64,000 nt of DNA, taken from an uncultured bacterium (GTDB lineage Bacteria; Acidobacteriota; Aminicenantia; Aminicenantales; CALLJL01). Positions 55,928-64,000 of the stretch are shown piece after piece. Position 1 is the first letter of the stretch, and every line of letters starts with the position of its first letter. The DNA lies in the NCBI GenBank assembly GCA_938092135.1, contig CALLJL010000003.1:186001-250000 (forward strand), given 5' to 3'. Position numbers and translations under genes: made by a program. Below the pieces are notes generated by a model. That model did no database searches, was not told the origin of the DNA, and saw only the letters and a list, made by a program, of their open reading frames with translations.

Positions 55928-55937
55928 ATAAAAATTC

Positions 55938-56606
55938 GTGAAAAAACAAAGCTTTTTCTTTTTATTTATTCTTTCAATTTTCGTAAATCTTTCCTGGGCT
56001 AACACTTCTCAAAAACAAAATTTTCAAAAAAAGCAAGAAATTGACCTTCTTTTAATAAAAGAACTGGTTCTAAAACGAGAGCTTGATCTGGCTTCAAAAT
56101 CGCAGCTTTATTTTTTACTTAATCTGAGTGAAAAAAGGCTTGTGCTCAAAGCCCGGGGTCTCACTCTTAAGGAATGGAAAATAAATCGTATTAGACGCTG
56201 GGGCCCCCCTCCAGCCATAAAAATTTTCACTCTGGAAAGGAAATCGACCCTTTTTGCTCCGAAAAGGAAAAAAATAAAACCCGGCAAGATTCAAAGTGAG
56301 GGAACCTTTGAACTTGAGGCGCTTGAAGTCAAGGATATGCCTAAAATTTATACCCTTAAATTCAATAATGGATTGAAAGTCTATGTCAGGCCAGGGCCAA
56401 AAAAAATAGGGGGTTATTTAGCCAGTATTGGCTTTTTTCTGCGCTGGTATGGATGGTTTCCAATAAAAAATTTATTTTTTCAAATATTAAAAAGGCCTCC
56501 GAAGCTTATAGAGATTACTTTGGTTTCGGGCGAGGACTCAAAGGCTATTTACTGGGCTCTTTTTGAGGGTATAAAAGGGCTCGTTTTTGCCTTTCCCGAT
56601 AATTAA
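55938..56606 (+). CDS. Exported YkuD-related protein lacking the catalytic motif
   Basis: A 222-residue protein starting with GTG, with a signal peptide of about 21 residues (ending LSWANTS). The region YFLLNLSEKRLVLKARGLTLKEW resembles the first strands of a YkuD domain as in its two neighbours, but no HG or SxGC/HGC motif follows, and the C-terminal half is rich in lysine and aromatic residues. It starts 10 bases after the previous gene, so it is co-transcribed. It may be a non-catalytic partner or a diverged copy; the relation to YkuD rests on a short segment. Confidence 0.6.
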   Translation: MKKQSFFFLFILSIFVNLSWANTSQKQNFQKKQEIDLLLIKELVLKRELDLASKSQLYFLLNLSEKRLVLKARGLTLKEWKINRIRRWGPPPAIKIFTLERKSTLFAPKRKKIKPGKIQSEGTFELEALEVKDMPKIYTLKFNNGLKVYVRPGPKKIGGYLASIGFFLRWYGWFPIKNLFFQILKRPPKLIEITLVSGEDSKAIYWALFEGIKGLVFAFPDN

Positions 56607-56848
56607 GGAAAATAGAATAATCAAGAAGGAGAATTTCAAAAAGCAAAAGAAAAGAGAAATTTTAGTCTATTAAGCTTTTCTAAAGCCTTTTCTTAAAGTT
56701 CAACTAGTTAAGGACTTATTTTATCCTCTCGATAGCCAATGAAGATATAAAATTGAAAAAAGGCTGGTTATGGCTTAATATAAGCCTTGAAAAAGAACAA
56801 TTTTTTGAAAAAAATTGATTAATATTTTATAAAAAATTGAGCAAAATA
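56607..56848. other. AT-rich spacer before the heat-shock operon
   Basis: About 240 bases with no gene and no clear hairpin. It separates the L,D-transpeptidase unit from the dnaK promoter; terminators for the former are not evident. Confidence 0.5.
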
Positions 56849-56869
56849 CTTGACAAAATTATACTCAAG
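56849..56869 (+). promoter_or_regulatory. HAIR operator for HspR
   Basis: CTTGACA at 56849-56855, seven bases, then ACTCAAG at 56863-56869. This differs at two bases from the HAIR consensus CTTGAGT-N7-ACTCAAG, the binding site of the heat-shock repressor HspR known from actinobacteria and others. The hspR gene is third in the operon that follows, so autoregulation is strongly suggested. Confidence 0.85.
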
Positions 56870-56878
56870 TTTTATTAT
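56850..56878 (+). promoter_or_regulatory. dnaK operon promoter
   Basis: TTGACA at 56850-56855 and TATTAT at 56873-56878 with 17-base spacing; a TATAAT at 56876-56881 is an alternative -10. The -35 lies within the left arm of the HAIR operator, so bound HspR would block RNA polymerase. Confidence 0.7.
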
Positions 56879-56907
56879 AATATTGAATTTTATCGGGAGG
56901 TGATAAA

Positions 56908-58824
56908 ATGCCTAAGATAATTGGAATTGATTTAGGAACAACAAATTCTGTTGTGGCTGTTATGGAAGGTGACAAGGTCACCGTTATTGCCAATGAAGAG
57001 GGTAGTCGCACTACCCCTTCGGTGGTAGCTTTCACGCCCAAGGGGGAACGCTTGGTTGGCCAGGTGGCCAAGCGCCAGCGGGTGACTAACCCTGAAAATA
57101 CAATTTATTCAATAAAGCGTTTCATGGGCCGTCGCTACAATGAGGTCCTTGAAGAAATCCGCCAGGTTCCCTACAAAGTGGTTGAAGGCCCCAACGGAGA
57201 TGCCTGGGTCGAGGTAATGGGAAAGCGATATGCTCCCCCAGAGATTTCGGCTATGATTCTGCAGAAGCTAAAGAAGGCAGCCGAAGATTATCTCGGTGAG
57301 AAGGTCGAAAAGGCGGTTATAACCGTTCCCGCCTATTTCAACGATGCCCAGAGAAAGGCAACGAAGGATGCTGGAAGGATTGCTGGTCTGGATGTGGTTC
57401 GGATCATCAATGAGCCGACGGCAGCTGCTCTGGCCTATGGCATGGATAAAAAGAAAGACCAAATTATCGCGGTTTATGATTTTGGTGGTGGAACCTTCGA
57501 TATATCAATTCTGGAAGTAGGTGAGGGGGTGGTTGAAGTTAAGGCTACTGCTGGCGATACTCATCTTGGTGGTGATGACATTGATCAGCGGATCCTTGAA
57601 TGGATTGTCTCTGAATTTCGCAAAGAAACAGGTATTGACTTGACTAAGGACAAAATGGCGCTGCAGCGGCTTAAGGAAGCGGCTGAGAAAGCTAAAATGG
57701 AACTTTCAACTTTAATGGAGACTGAAATTAACCTTCCTTTCATCACCGCTGATGCCTCTGGACCGAAGCATCTGCTTATGAAACTAACTCGAGCCAAACT
57801 TGAAGCTATGGTTGAAGATATAATTCAGCGGTCAATCCCTCCCTGCCGTCAGGCCCTCGAGGATGCCAAGCTCCGTCCTGAGGACATTGACGAGGTGATT
57901 CTTGTTGGCGGTCAAACGAGAATGCCCCGAATTCAGCAGCTGGTCCGGGACTTTTTTGGCAAGGAACCTCATAAAGGTGTAAATCCCGATGAAGTAGTAG
58001 CTGTCGGCGCAGCCATTCAGGCAGCTGTTTTAGCCGGTGAGGTTAGGGATGTTCTTCTTCTTGATGTAACGCCCCTTAGTTTAGGTATCGAGACCTTAGG
58101 TGGAGTCTTTACCCGAATGATTCCTCGAAACACTACAATTCCAACCCGTAAGACAGAAATTTTCACCACTGCGACCGATAACCAAACGAGCGTTGAAATT
58201 CATATTCTCCAGGGTGAAAGGGAACTTGCAGCTTATAACCGATCTTTAGGTCGCTTCCATCTTGACGGTATTCCACCTGCTCCAAGAGGAGTTCCTAAAA
58301 TTGAAGTTACCTTTGATATTGATGCTAATGGAATTCTCCATGTTTCAGCTAAGGATCTGGCCACAGGGAAACAACAGGCCATTACCATAACCGGTCATAG
58401 CGGTCTGGATGAGAAGGAGATCGAAAGAATGATTAAAGAAGCTCAGGCTCACGAAGCTGAAGATAAGAAGCGTCGTGAAGTTATTGAAACCAAAAACCAG
58501 GCTGATCAAATGGTCTACAATTTGGAGAAGCTCTTGCGAGAGAATAGAGATAAGATTCCTGAAAGCGAGGCTCAGAGAGTTCAAACCGAGATTGAAAATA
58601 CAAAGAGAGCCATTGAGACAGAAAATGTGGAGCAGATTCGGCGAGCTATGGAAAACCTTGCCCGGGCTTCTCATAAGCTGAGCGAGCTTATGTATCAGCA
58701 GGCCACCCAGTCTCAGTCCGCAAGTTATCAGAGTTCGGGCCAAAGCTCGTCTAGTTCTTCCAGGAAAGTTGATGAAGAAGAGGTAATCGACGCTGAGGTT
58801 GTTGATGATGATAAGAAAAATTAA
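56908..58824 (+). CDS. dnaK: Chaperone protein DnaK (Hsp70)
   Basis: A 638-residue Hsp70. The ATPase domain has [33 protein letters not shown] and [15 protein letters not shown]; the substrate domain and helical lid follow, and the tail ends [14 protein letters not shown] as in bacterial DnaK. GGGAGGTG precedes the ATG. It heads dnaK-dnaJ-hspR-sigma; grpE, which sits between dnaK and dnaJ in actinobacteria, is absent here and must be elsewhere. Confidence 0.98.
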   Translation: MPKIIGIDLGTTNSVVAVMEGDKVTVIANEEGSRTTPSVVAFTPKGERLVGQVAKRQRVTNPENTIYSIKRFMGRRYNEVLEEIRQVPYKVVEGPNGDAWVEVMGKRYAPPEISAMILQKLKKAAEDYLGEKVEKAVITVPAYFNDAQRKATKDAGRIAGLDVVRIINEPTAAALAYGMDKKKDQIIAVYDFGGGTFDISILEVGEGVVEVKATAGDTHLGGDDIDQRILEWIVSEFRKETGIDLTKDKMALQRLKEAAEKAKMELSTLMETEINLPFITADASGPKHLLMKLTRAKLEAMVEDIIQRSIPPCRQALEDAKLRPEDIDEVILVGGQTRMPRIQQLVRDFFGKEPHKGVNPDEVVAVGAAIQAAVLAGEVRDVLLLDVTPLSLGIETLGGVFTRMIPRNTTIPTRKTEIFTTATDNQTSVEIHILQGERELAAYNRSLGRFHLDGIPPAPRGVPKIEVTFDIDANGILHVSAKDLATGKQQAITITGHSGLDEKEIERMIKEAQAHEAEDKKRREVIETKNQADQMVYNLEKLLRENRDKIPESEAQRVQTEIENTKRAIETENVEQIRRAMENLARASHKLSELMYQQATQSQSASYQSSGQSSSSSSRKVDEEEVIDAEVVDDDKKN

Positions 58825-58853
58825 TTAAAATTCTCCAAAGCTGAAGGCAGCCA

Positions 58854-59957
58854 ATGGAGAAGGATTATTACCAAATACTTGGTGTGCCTCGTAATGCAAG
58901 TCAGGCCGAAATAAAGAAGGCTTACCGCAAGCTGGCGCGCAAATATCATCCTGACCTAAATCCCGGTGATAAGACGGCTGAAGCAAAATTCAAGGAAATT
59001 CAGGAAGCCTATTCTGTTCTGAGTGACCCTAAAAAGCGAGCCCAGTATGATCAATTTGGCTTTGTAGGCAACGTTCCACCTGGAGCAGAGGAGAGTTCGC
59101 CTTTTTCCGGTTTTGAGGGCTTTGATTTTTCTGATTACGGATCCGCCACTTTTCGAGATATTTTTGAGGTTTTTTTCGGTGAACGGGCAACGAAACGAAC
59201 AGCTGAACCTGAGAGGGGAGAAGATCTTCATTACACTATAAAACTCGGTTTTGAAGATGCCATCAATGGCGTTCAAACCAAGATCAGATTAAATCGCCTG
59301 GTTAGCTGCCCTTCTTGTGGCGGTCTTGGGTTCATTTCGAGTAGCGGCTCAAATCGTTGTCCCACCTGTGGAGGGCGGGGCCGGACGACAGTTCAACGGG
59401 GTTTTATGCGGTTTTCAAGCGAATGTCCTACCTGTGGAGGCACTGGTCGTATGCCTGGGGCCATGTGTTCCTTCTGCCATGGCGAAGGAAGAATTCAATC
59501 ATCGGAAACTATAAATGTTCGTATTCCCGCTGGCGTGGATACTGGTTCAAAGGTGAGAATAGCCGGTAAAGGCAATGCTGGTCGCCGGGGAGGACCACCT
59601 GGCGATCTTTATATCTCCATTGAAGTTGCCCCCCATTCTTTATTTCACCGAGAAGGGAATAATATTTATATTAAAGTTCCTATAACTATTAGCGAGGCAA
59701 CTCTTGGAGCTAAAATCGAGGTTCCAACCCTTACTGGAAAAACGACAATTCGCATTCCGCCCGGAACCAAATCCGGACAGAAGTTTAGAATTAGGGGTTT
59801 AGGAGTGCCAATAGCGGGGGGTCGAGCCAGGGGCGATCAATTTGTCGAAGTAACGATTGTGCCACCTCCTTTTCAAGATCAGCGAGTTCGGGAGCTTATG
59901 AAAGAGCTCGAAAGGATTGCCCCTGAAAATCCAAGGGAAAAAATGGGGATAGTTTAA
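58854..59957 (+). CDS. dnaJ: Chaperone protein DnaJ (Hsp40)
   Basis: A 367-residue class I J protein. The J domain has [16 protein letters not shown] with HPD; a short G/F region, then four zinc-binding repeats ([32 protein letters not shown]) and the C-terminal substrate-binding domains. It delivers clients to DnaK and stimulates its ATPase. It is 29 bases after dnaK and one base before hspR. Confidence 0.97.
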   Translation: MEKDYYQILGVPRNASQAEIKKAYRKLARKYHPDLNPGDKTAEAKFKEIQEAYSVLSDPKKRAQYDQFGFVGNVPPGAEESSPFSGFEGFDFSDYGSATFRDIFEVFFGERATKRTAEPERGEDLHYTIKLGFEDAINGVQTKIRLNRLVSCPSCGGLGFISSSGSNRCPTCGGRGRTTVQRGFMRFSSECPTCGGTGRMPGAMCSFCHGEGRIQSSETINVRIPAGVDTGSKVRIAGKGNAGRRGGPPGDLYISIEVAPHSLFHREGNNIYIKVPITISEATLGAKIEVPTLTGKTTIRIPPGTKSGQKFRIRGLGVPIAGGRARGDQFVEVTIVPPPFQDQRVRELMKELERIAPENPREKMGIV

Positions 59958-59958
59958 A

Positions 59959-60372
59959 ATGGGGCGAAGAAGAGTAAAAAAGGAAGAAAAACCAAAATAC
60001 TATCATATTAGCGACGTCTCGCGGATGTATAACCTTCATCCCCAAACATTACGTTTATATGAAAGAGAAGGGCTTCTTAAACCATCAAGAAGTCAGGGAA
60101 ATACTCGACTATATACTGATGAGGATTTAAAACAGCTAGAGCTAATTTTAACGTTGGTGAGAGATCTTGGTGTTAATTTAGCTGGAGTTGAAGTTATCTT
60201 GAATTTGCGCCGAAAAATTGAAAGAATAGAAGCTGAGGTTAATGAGCTTCTAGAATTCATTAAAAAGGAATTCTTTGAGGGAAGAGAAGAAGAATTTGAA
60301 AGAAGACGGCAGAGCCTGGTCCCAGTTTCATCAGCTTCTTTGATTAAGGTGGAAAAAAGCGAAGGGTCTTAA
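59959..60372 (+). CDS. hspR: MerR-family heat-shock repressor HspR
   Basis: A 137-residue MerR-type regulator. The winged helix YHISDVSRMYNLHPQTLRLYEREGLL, quoted here as the LHPQTLRLYEREGLLKPSR core, is the HspR pattern, followed by DLGVNLAGVEVIL and a coiled-coil dimer helix. No metal-binding cysteines are present, unlike MerR metal sensors. HspR usually represses with DnaK as co-repressor. Its location directly after dnaJ and the HAIR site at the operon promoter support the assignment. Confidence 0.9.
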   Translation: MGRRRVKKEEKPKYYHISDVSRMYNLHPQTLRLYEREGLLKPSRSQGNTRLYTDEDLKQLELILTLVRDLGVNLAGVEVILNLRRKIERIEAEVNELLEFIKKEFFEGREEEFERRRQSLVPVSSASLIKVEKSEGS

Positions 60373-60374
60373 TT

Positions 60375-61217
60375 ATGACTGACGATGAAATTTTTGAATC
60401 GCGGTCTCTTCAGCAATATTTAGAGCAGATTTCTAAATTTCCTATTTTAACTGAAAAGGAAGAGAAGGAGCTCGGTCGAAGGATTCAGCAGGGAGACAAG
60501 GAAGCTCTCCGTAAGCTGGTTGAATCAAATCTTCGCTTTGTGGTTAATTATGCTAAAAAATTCCGAGGAATGGGTTTAAGTCTCCTTGATTTAATCCACG
60601 AAGGAAATCTTGGGTTAATAGAGGCGGCAAAAAGGTTTGACCCAAGCCGTAATGTTCGGTTTATTTCCTACGCCGTCTGGTGGATAAGACAAGCCATTTT
60701 TCATGCCCTTTCCCAAAACGCCCGGACATTTCATCTCCCCCAGAAATTATCTGACCAGATAAGCCTAATGAGACGCAAGGAAGCTGAGCTTAAAGCCGAG
60801 CTTGGCCGAGAACCAACCCGGGAAGAGATTGCTGAGGCCATGGGAATTACACCTGAAGAGGTGGATGATTATCGGATATTAGATGAAAAGGAAGTTTCCC
60901 TGAGCAACCGGCTCCCCGATTCTGATCATGAGGTTGAGGAAATAATTAAAGATGAGGTTGTGCCCTCAGTGGAATACCAAATCATCAAAAATGCCATAGA
61001 ACAGCAGGTCAGAGACATGCTTCAGGAATTGGATGAGAAAGAAGCTCTTGTGTTAAGATTGAGATTCGGTCTCGATGATAATCAGCCAAGAACTCTTCAA
61101 GAAATAGGCAATATGCTTAATCTTACAAGAGAAAGGATTAGGCAAATTGAGCTCAAGGCAAAACGAAAACTGGCTCAGTCACATAAATTGCAACAGCTAA
61201 GAGGCTATCTAAACTGA
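60375..61217 (+). CDS. Sigma-70 family RNA polymerase sigma factor
   Basis: A 280-residue sigma factor with regions 1.2 (SLQQYLEQISKFPILTEKEE), 2 (NLRFVVNYAKKFRG, LLDLIHEGNLGLIEAAKRFD, FISYAVWWIRQAI), 3 (EAELKAELGREPTREEIAEA) and 4 with its helix-turn-helix (TLQEIGNMLNLTRERIRQIE). It lacks region 1.1 and the long non-conserved insert of RpoD, as in group 2/3 or heat-shock sigma factors. It starts 2 bases after hspR, so it belongs to the heat-shock operon. It could be the principal sigma in a short form or an alternative sigma; promoter choice cannot be read from sequence. Confidence 0.9.
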   Translation: MTDDEIFESRSLQQYLEQISKFPILTEKEEKELGRRIQQGDKEALRKLVESNLRFVVNYAKKFRGMGLSLLDLIHEGNLGLIEAAKRFDPSRNVRFISYAVWWIRQAIFHALSQNARTFHLPQKLSDQISLMRRKEAELKAELGREPTREEIAEAMGITPEEVDDYRILDEKEVSLSNRLPDSDHEVEEIIKDEVVPSVEYQIIKNAIEQQVRDMLQELDEKEALVLRLRFGLDDNQPRTLQEIGNMLNLTRERIRQIELKAKRKLAQSHKLQQLRGYLN

Positions 61218-61394
61218 TCGGCGATAAAGTTGATTTATTCTGGTTTCGAGATATAAGAGAGAAAGCGAAATTTGCGAGATTTAAAGAAATGAAAGTAGCC
61301 CTTGAAATAAAGGGAGGGACAATTTTTCTAACTTTAAAATTCAAAATTTTTTGCTTTGATATAATCCGGAATATAATTCGAAAGGTCTAAGCTA

Positions 61395-62144
61395 ATGGCT
61401 GAAGAAAACAAGATTTGCCCAATATGTGAAGGATCTGGCTGGACACTAGTTAATGAAGGTGGCCGAACTGTAGCCAAGCGATGCTCCTGCTTTAAAGAAA
61501 AACAGATTCAATTGCTTCTTGAAAAGGCCAGAATTCCCAAACGCTACCAAAATTGTTCTTTTAAAAATTTTGAAGTTCACAATGATTCCCATAGGGATGC
61601 ACTTCGTATCTCCAAACAGTTTGTTAAGAACTATCCAGTTCAGGACGTGGGCCTTTTATTCATCGGACCTTGCGGGGTAGGAAAGACACATCTGGCGGTG
61701 GCTATTATCAAGGAGCTGATTGAAAAAAAAGGAGTGCCCTGTGCCTTTTTTGATTTTCGTGATTTAATTCGCGATATTCAGAATACCTATGATCCCGAGG
61801 CTGATATGACTGCCAGTGAAGTGCTCGAGCCCGTGCTTAATATGCCGGTAGTTGTCCTGGATGAGCTTGGAGCTAAGAGGACGACGGCCTGGGTAGAAGA
61901 AACTGTCTTTTACATCATTAATTATCGTTATAACGAAAAAAAATTGACGATTTTCACTACCAATTATCTCGACAAAAGCAGCGAGGAAGATAAAAGAACT
62001 GAGTTTTACAAGAAAGGAGAAGAAACCCTAATTGACCGCATTGGCGTTCGTCTCCATTCTCGGATATATGAAATGTGTAAGATTGTCGAAATGTGGGGAG
62101 AAGACTACCGGAAAATCGCCAAACAGGCTGGCTACCGCTTCTGA
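61395..62144 (+). CDS. DnaC/IstB-like AAA+ ATPase
   Basis: A 249-residue ATPase like helicase loader DnaC/DnaI. An N-terminal zinc-ribbon-like segment (CPICEGSGW and later CSC) precedes the AAA+ core with Walker A GPCGVGKTHL, Walker B VVLDELGAK and sensor-1 TTNYLD. With no transposase beside it, a helicase loader is more likely than IstB of IS21. Separate transcription unit 177 bases after the sigma gene. Confidence 0.85.
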   Translation: MAEENKICPICEGSGWTLVNEGGRTVAKRCSCFKEKQIQLLLEKARIPKRYQNCSFKNFEVHNDSHRDALRISKQFVKNYPVQDVGLLFIGPCGVGKTHLAVAIIKELIEKKGVPCAFFDFRDLIRDIQNTYDPEADMTASEVLEPVLNMPVVVLDELGAKRTTAWVEETVFYIINYRYNEKKLTIFTTNYLDKSSEEDKRTEFYKKGEETLIDRIGVRLHSRIYEMCKIVEMWGEDYRKIAKQAGYRF

Positions 62145-62370
62145 CTCAAAGAGATTCGATAAATAAGTTTTTCAGGGAGAATTATTTTGAGGTGGATGTC
62201 TTTTTCGATACCTGAATTAAAAAATACGATCAAAAAAATGTTTAATTCTCTTTAGTGGCCTGTTCTCATATTGACCACTGTGAATAGACAATAATGATGC
62301 TTAATATGGCTGGCTGAGGGAGATCGAACTTGAATTTTTTTTTAATTAATGATAAGAATAATAAAGTCGC

Positions 62371-62446
62371 TCCGCGGTAGCTCAATTGGCAGAGCGGGTG
62401 GCTGTTAACCACTAGGTTGCAGGTTCGAGTCCTGCCCGCGGAGCCA
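62371..62446 (+). tRNA. tRNA-Asn (GTT)
   Basis: A complete cloverleaf: acceptor TCCGCGG pairs with CCGCGGA, D arm with AGCTCAATTGGCAGAGC, anticodon loop CTGTTAA with GTT at 62404-62406, T arm GCAGGTTCGAGTCCTGC. The CCA end is encoded (62444-62446) and a T-run follows. No intron or mismatch seen. Confidence 0.96.
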
Positions 62447-62451
62447 TTTTT

Positions 62452-63301
62452 TTATAGGCGGATAAGGTAGGAAACTTTAAGATTGAGGGAATGACCGCCT
62501 TCGCGGCCAAATTCTTCTCGCCGTAAACTCTTCTTATAACAGAGCTGAATTATATTCCCGGCACCAAAGTAATATCCAAGAAGGAAATCAAAATTATACT
62601 GATCTTCTCTTGTTTTGCCCAGAAGTCTCGTAGTTAAAAATAGATGGCGCGTAATTTGAAAGTGAAGAGATGTCCCGTAGCTTATTCCGTCAAAAACCTT
62701 TAACCGTGTCTTTTCTAAAGTTTGACGAATCCAGTCAGCATTAAAAGATATTTCAAAATTACTCCGAGGCCTGAGAGAGAGCGAAGTTTCTAAGGAGGCT
62801 TCAACTCCAGGTTCAACCGCTGTAAATTCTTCATTGTAAATTCCTTGTCTCTGCCAGTGGCCTTCAATACTTATTTCCTTAAGAAAACCGCCTCTTTTCC
62901 AATCAAAATCAAAATGGGCGCCATAAGTCTGGATAAAATCTCTTGACCGGACAAGATCATTGTTTTCTTCATCTTTTAAAATTTGATAGCGGCTTCGGCC
63001 GAAATTAAATCCTCCATGGGCGTCAATACGGTTAAAGAAATTGGTAAAGAGCATAAAATCACAGGCATTGCCCACAGTCCGTCCCTGCGTATCTTTCTCG
63101 AGCTGGGCTCCAAGATCAAAGCTAATTCTCTGCAGGTGTCCTTGATTATATCACCAGGCGTATCCGGCCACGAATTCAGAGCTCTGAATATCAGTTTGGG
63201 TTAGAAATCCTGTCCTGAAGCGAACATTTTTTTCGATACGCTGAAAATCAAAGCTCATTTGTAGGCCCGCATCGGGTTCCCTTTGAAATTGAAAAAGATA
63301 A
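62452..63301 (-). pseudogene. C-terminal fragment of a DUF5916-like outer-membrane barrel protein
   Basis: The intact part is 207 codons from an ATG at 63075, but the same frame continues upstream with protein-like sequence (REPDAGLQMSFDFQRIEKN, QRISFDLGAQLEKDTQGR) interrupted by TGA at 63151-63153, where a tryptophan is likely (AGYAW-stop-YNQG). It resembles the C-terminal barrel of DUF5916 proteins, with YGTSLHFQITRHLFLTTRLLG and DFLLGYYFGAGNIIQL. The frame loses meaning near 63301, where plus-strand LVIVD sequence begins, so the N-terminal part is gone. Broken by truncation and by a nonsense codon. Confidence 0.65.
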
Positions 63302-63609
63302 GTTAAAGACAAGCATGCGTTTGTAGCTGCTGGGGAGGGAGGATTGCAAATAATTGATATTAGCGAACTTAAAGCGCCTAAAGTTGGTGCTTCAGTTCCT
63401 GCTGATGATTTCGCAAATTATGTTGCCTATAAAGGAGACTTTGTTTATGTCTCAGATGCTAAGGCTGGCGTGAAAAAAATAGATATAAAGGACCCGCTTA
63501 TGCCAATGGCTGCGGCTTCGTTCGACACTTCGGGGTATCCCAATTTCTCGTCGTAAAAAACTCGTTTATATTTGTTGCCGATTCTTATTCCCTCCTAATT
63601 CTGAAATAG
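63302..63609 (+). pseudogene. LVIVD-repeat surface protein fragment
   Basis: Plus-strand frame from 63302 encodes HAFVAAGEGGLQIIDIS and FVYVSDAKAGVKKIDIKDP, two LVIVD repeats (pattern AYVADGxxGLxIIDIS). It has no start or signal peptide; a TAA precedes it at 63299-63301. After GYPN the frame ends at a TAA (63554-63556), but a +1 shift continues FLVVKNSFIFVADSYSLLILK to TAG at 63607-63609, so there is a frameshift near 63540. An internal fragment of a larger repeat protein. Confidence 0.65.
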
Positions 63610-63763
63610 AGATCTATCAAATAATAAATCCTTAAATTTATGCTTTTAGCTGCGTTTTTGGTAAATTGCATCTCATTGCTCCTTGTTAATTTAATATCTA
63701 TTGAGGCAATTCTATATTTCGATTTGACAGCCATTTTACTTTTTAGATAATCTACTTAATGAA

Positions 63764-64000
63764 ATGATAAATATAGAGAAAGAATTCGAATCATTTAAAA
63801 AAAGCCATGGTCCAAAAACATTTTTAAGATTATCATTATTTTTAAACGAATTTAGACAAAAGTATCAGAAAGAAAAATTTCAAGAGCTTTTGAAAAAAGG
63901 AAATTCGCAAGATGTGGCTCATAATAAGAGCCGCCAAAGTTGGGTGGCCTTTTTAGGAAGGCAGTTAGAAAATATTATATTATTGTTTTTAAAAGATGTT
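63764..64000 (+). CDS. Unknown protein, 3' end outside window
   Basis: An ATG at 63764 opens a frame that stays open to the edge (79 codons seen). The product starts MINIEKEFESFKKSHG and contains SRQSWVAFLGRQLENIILLFL. That SW-xx-FxGxxLE arrangement resembles the first helix of some type II restriction endonuclease domains, but only weakly. Coding DNA is much more AT-rich than the neighbours and no strong ribosome site is present. Family not recognised. Confidence 0.4.
   Translation, partial: MINIEKEFESFKKSHGPKTFLRLSLFLNEFRQKYQKEKFQELLKKGNSQDVAHNKSRQSWVAFLGRQLENIILLFLKDV

Noticed and set aside
61218..61394. Open minus and plus stretches between sigma and DnaC-like genes
   Set aside because: No start with ribosome site and no family; treated as intergenic.
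61395..62144. IstB of an IS21 element
   Set aside because: No IstA transposase or terminal repeats nearby; N-terminal zinc-ribbon-like segment fits a DnaC/DnaI-type loader better.
63151..63153. In-frame TGA in the DUF5916-like gene as recoded selenocysteine or tryptophan
   Set aside because: Other genes in the window use TGA as stop, no hairpin typical of selenocysteine insertion is seen, and the gene is truncated anyway.

Overview
The window reads as chromosome of an AT-rich, Gram-negative anaerobe. Outer-membrane biology is everywhere: BamD, ExbD, a TonB-receptor-like barrel, many signal peptides and lipoboxes. The secretome (a giant BNR/sortilin-type propeller, DUF5916-like barrel, LVIVD repeats, PKD protein) plus an H+-pyrophosphatase, CCG-domain Fe-S oxidoreductase and radical SAM proteins is the mix I associate with Candidatus Aminicenantes (OP8) and neighbouring Acidobacteriota. 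That placement is inference from gene content; no rRNA is present.

Layout. 1-6.6 kb: end of a DUF2344 protein, acyl-CoA dehydrogenase, orphan exbD, a gene-poor stretch with a dead IS481-type transposase, then TIGR04076, GT4, ACT and glutamine amidotransferase genes. 6.8-11.5 kb: two convergent secreted proteins (PKD-barrel, BNR propeller) split by a strong terminator. 11.5-29.8 kb is almost all minus strand: thioesterase and two DUF507 genes; the translation operon nusA-infB-DUF503-rbfA-nrnA-truB; hppA; miaB; and a PASTA-rpe-epimerase-bamD-barrel-subtilisin-recN run. 30-42.4 kb: threonine aldolase, a membrane Fe-S oxidoreductase, a frameshifted outer-membrane protein, a TonB-receptor-like protein, lpdA, an unusual radical SAM gene with a separate SPASM-like ORF, and a phosphatase/sulfatase-fold lipoprotein.

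42.6-52.4 kb is a tight nuoABCDEFGHI run (most junctions overlap), followed by a metallo-beta-lactamase-fold gene and a malic enzyme instead of nuoJ-N. 52.4-53.4 kb is a noncoding gap with an IS256-type transposase remnant and a GC-rich element that can fold as an H-type pseudoknot. 53.4-56.6 kb: a helical lipoprotein ending in lysine, two L,D-transpeptidases and a third YkuD-related protein without catalytic residues, a plausible Braun-lipoprotein-like envelope tether. 56.8-61.2 kb: a dnaK-dnaJ-hspR-sigma70 operon behind a near-perfect HAIR operator laid over the promoter.

The right end holds a DnaC-like ATPase, tRNA-Asn, and a rearranged edge where a broken DUF5916-like gene abuts a broken LVIVD gene head-on, followed by a partial unknown ORF running off the window.

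The most interesting systems are (1) the lipoprotein plus L,D-transpeptidase cluster, (2) the HspR/HAIR heat-shock operon that includes its own sigma factor, (3) the CX5CX2C radical SAM protein with duplicated N-terminal domains and a detached SPASM-like partner, and (4) the candidate pseudoknot leader.
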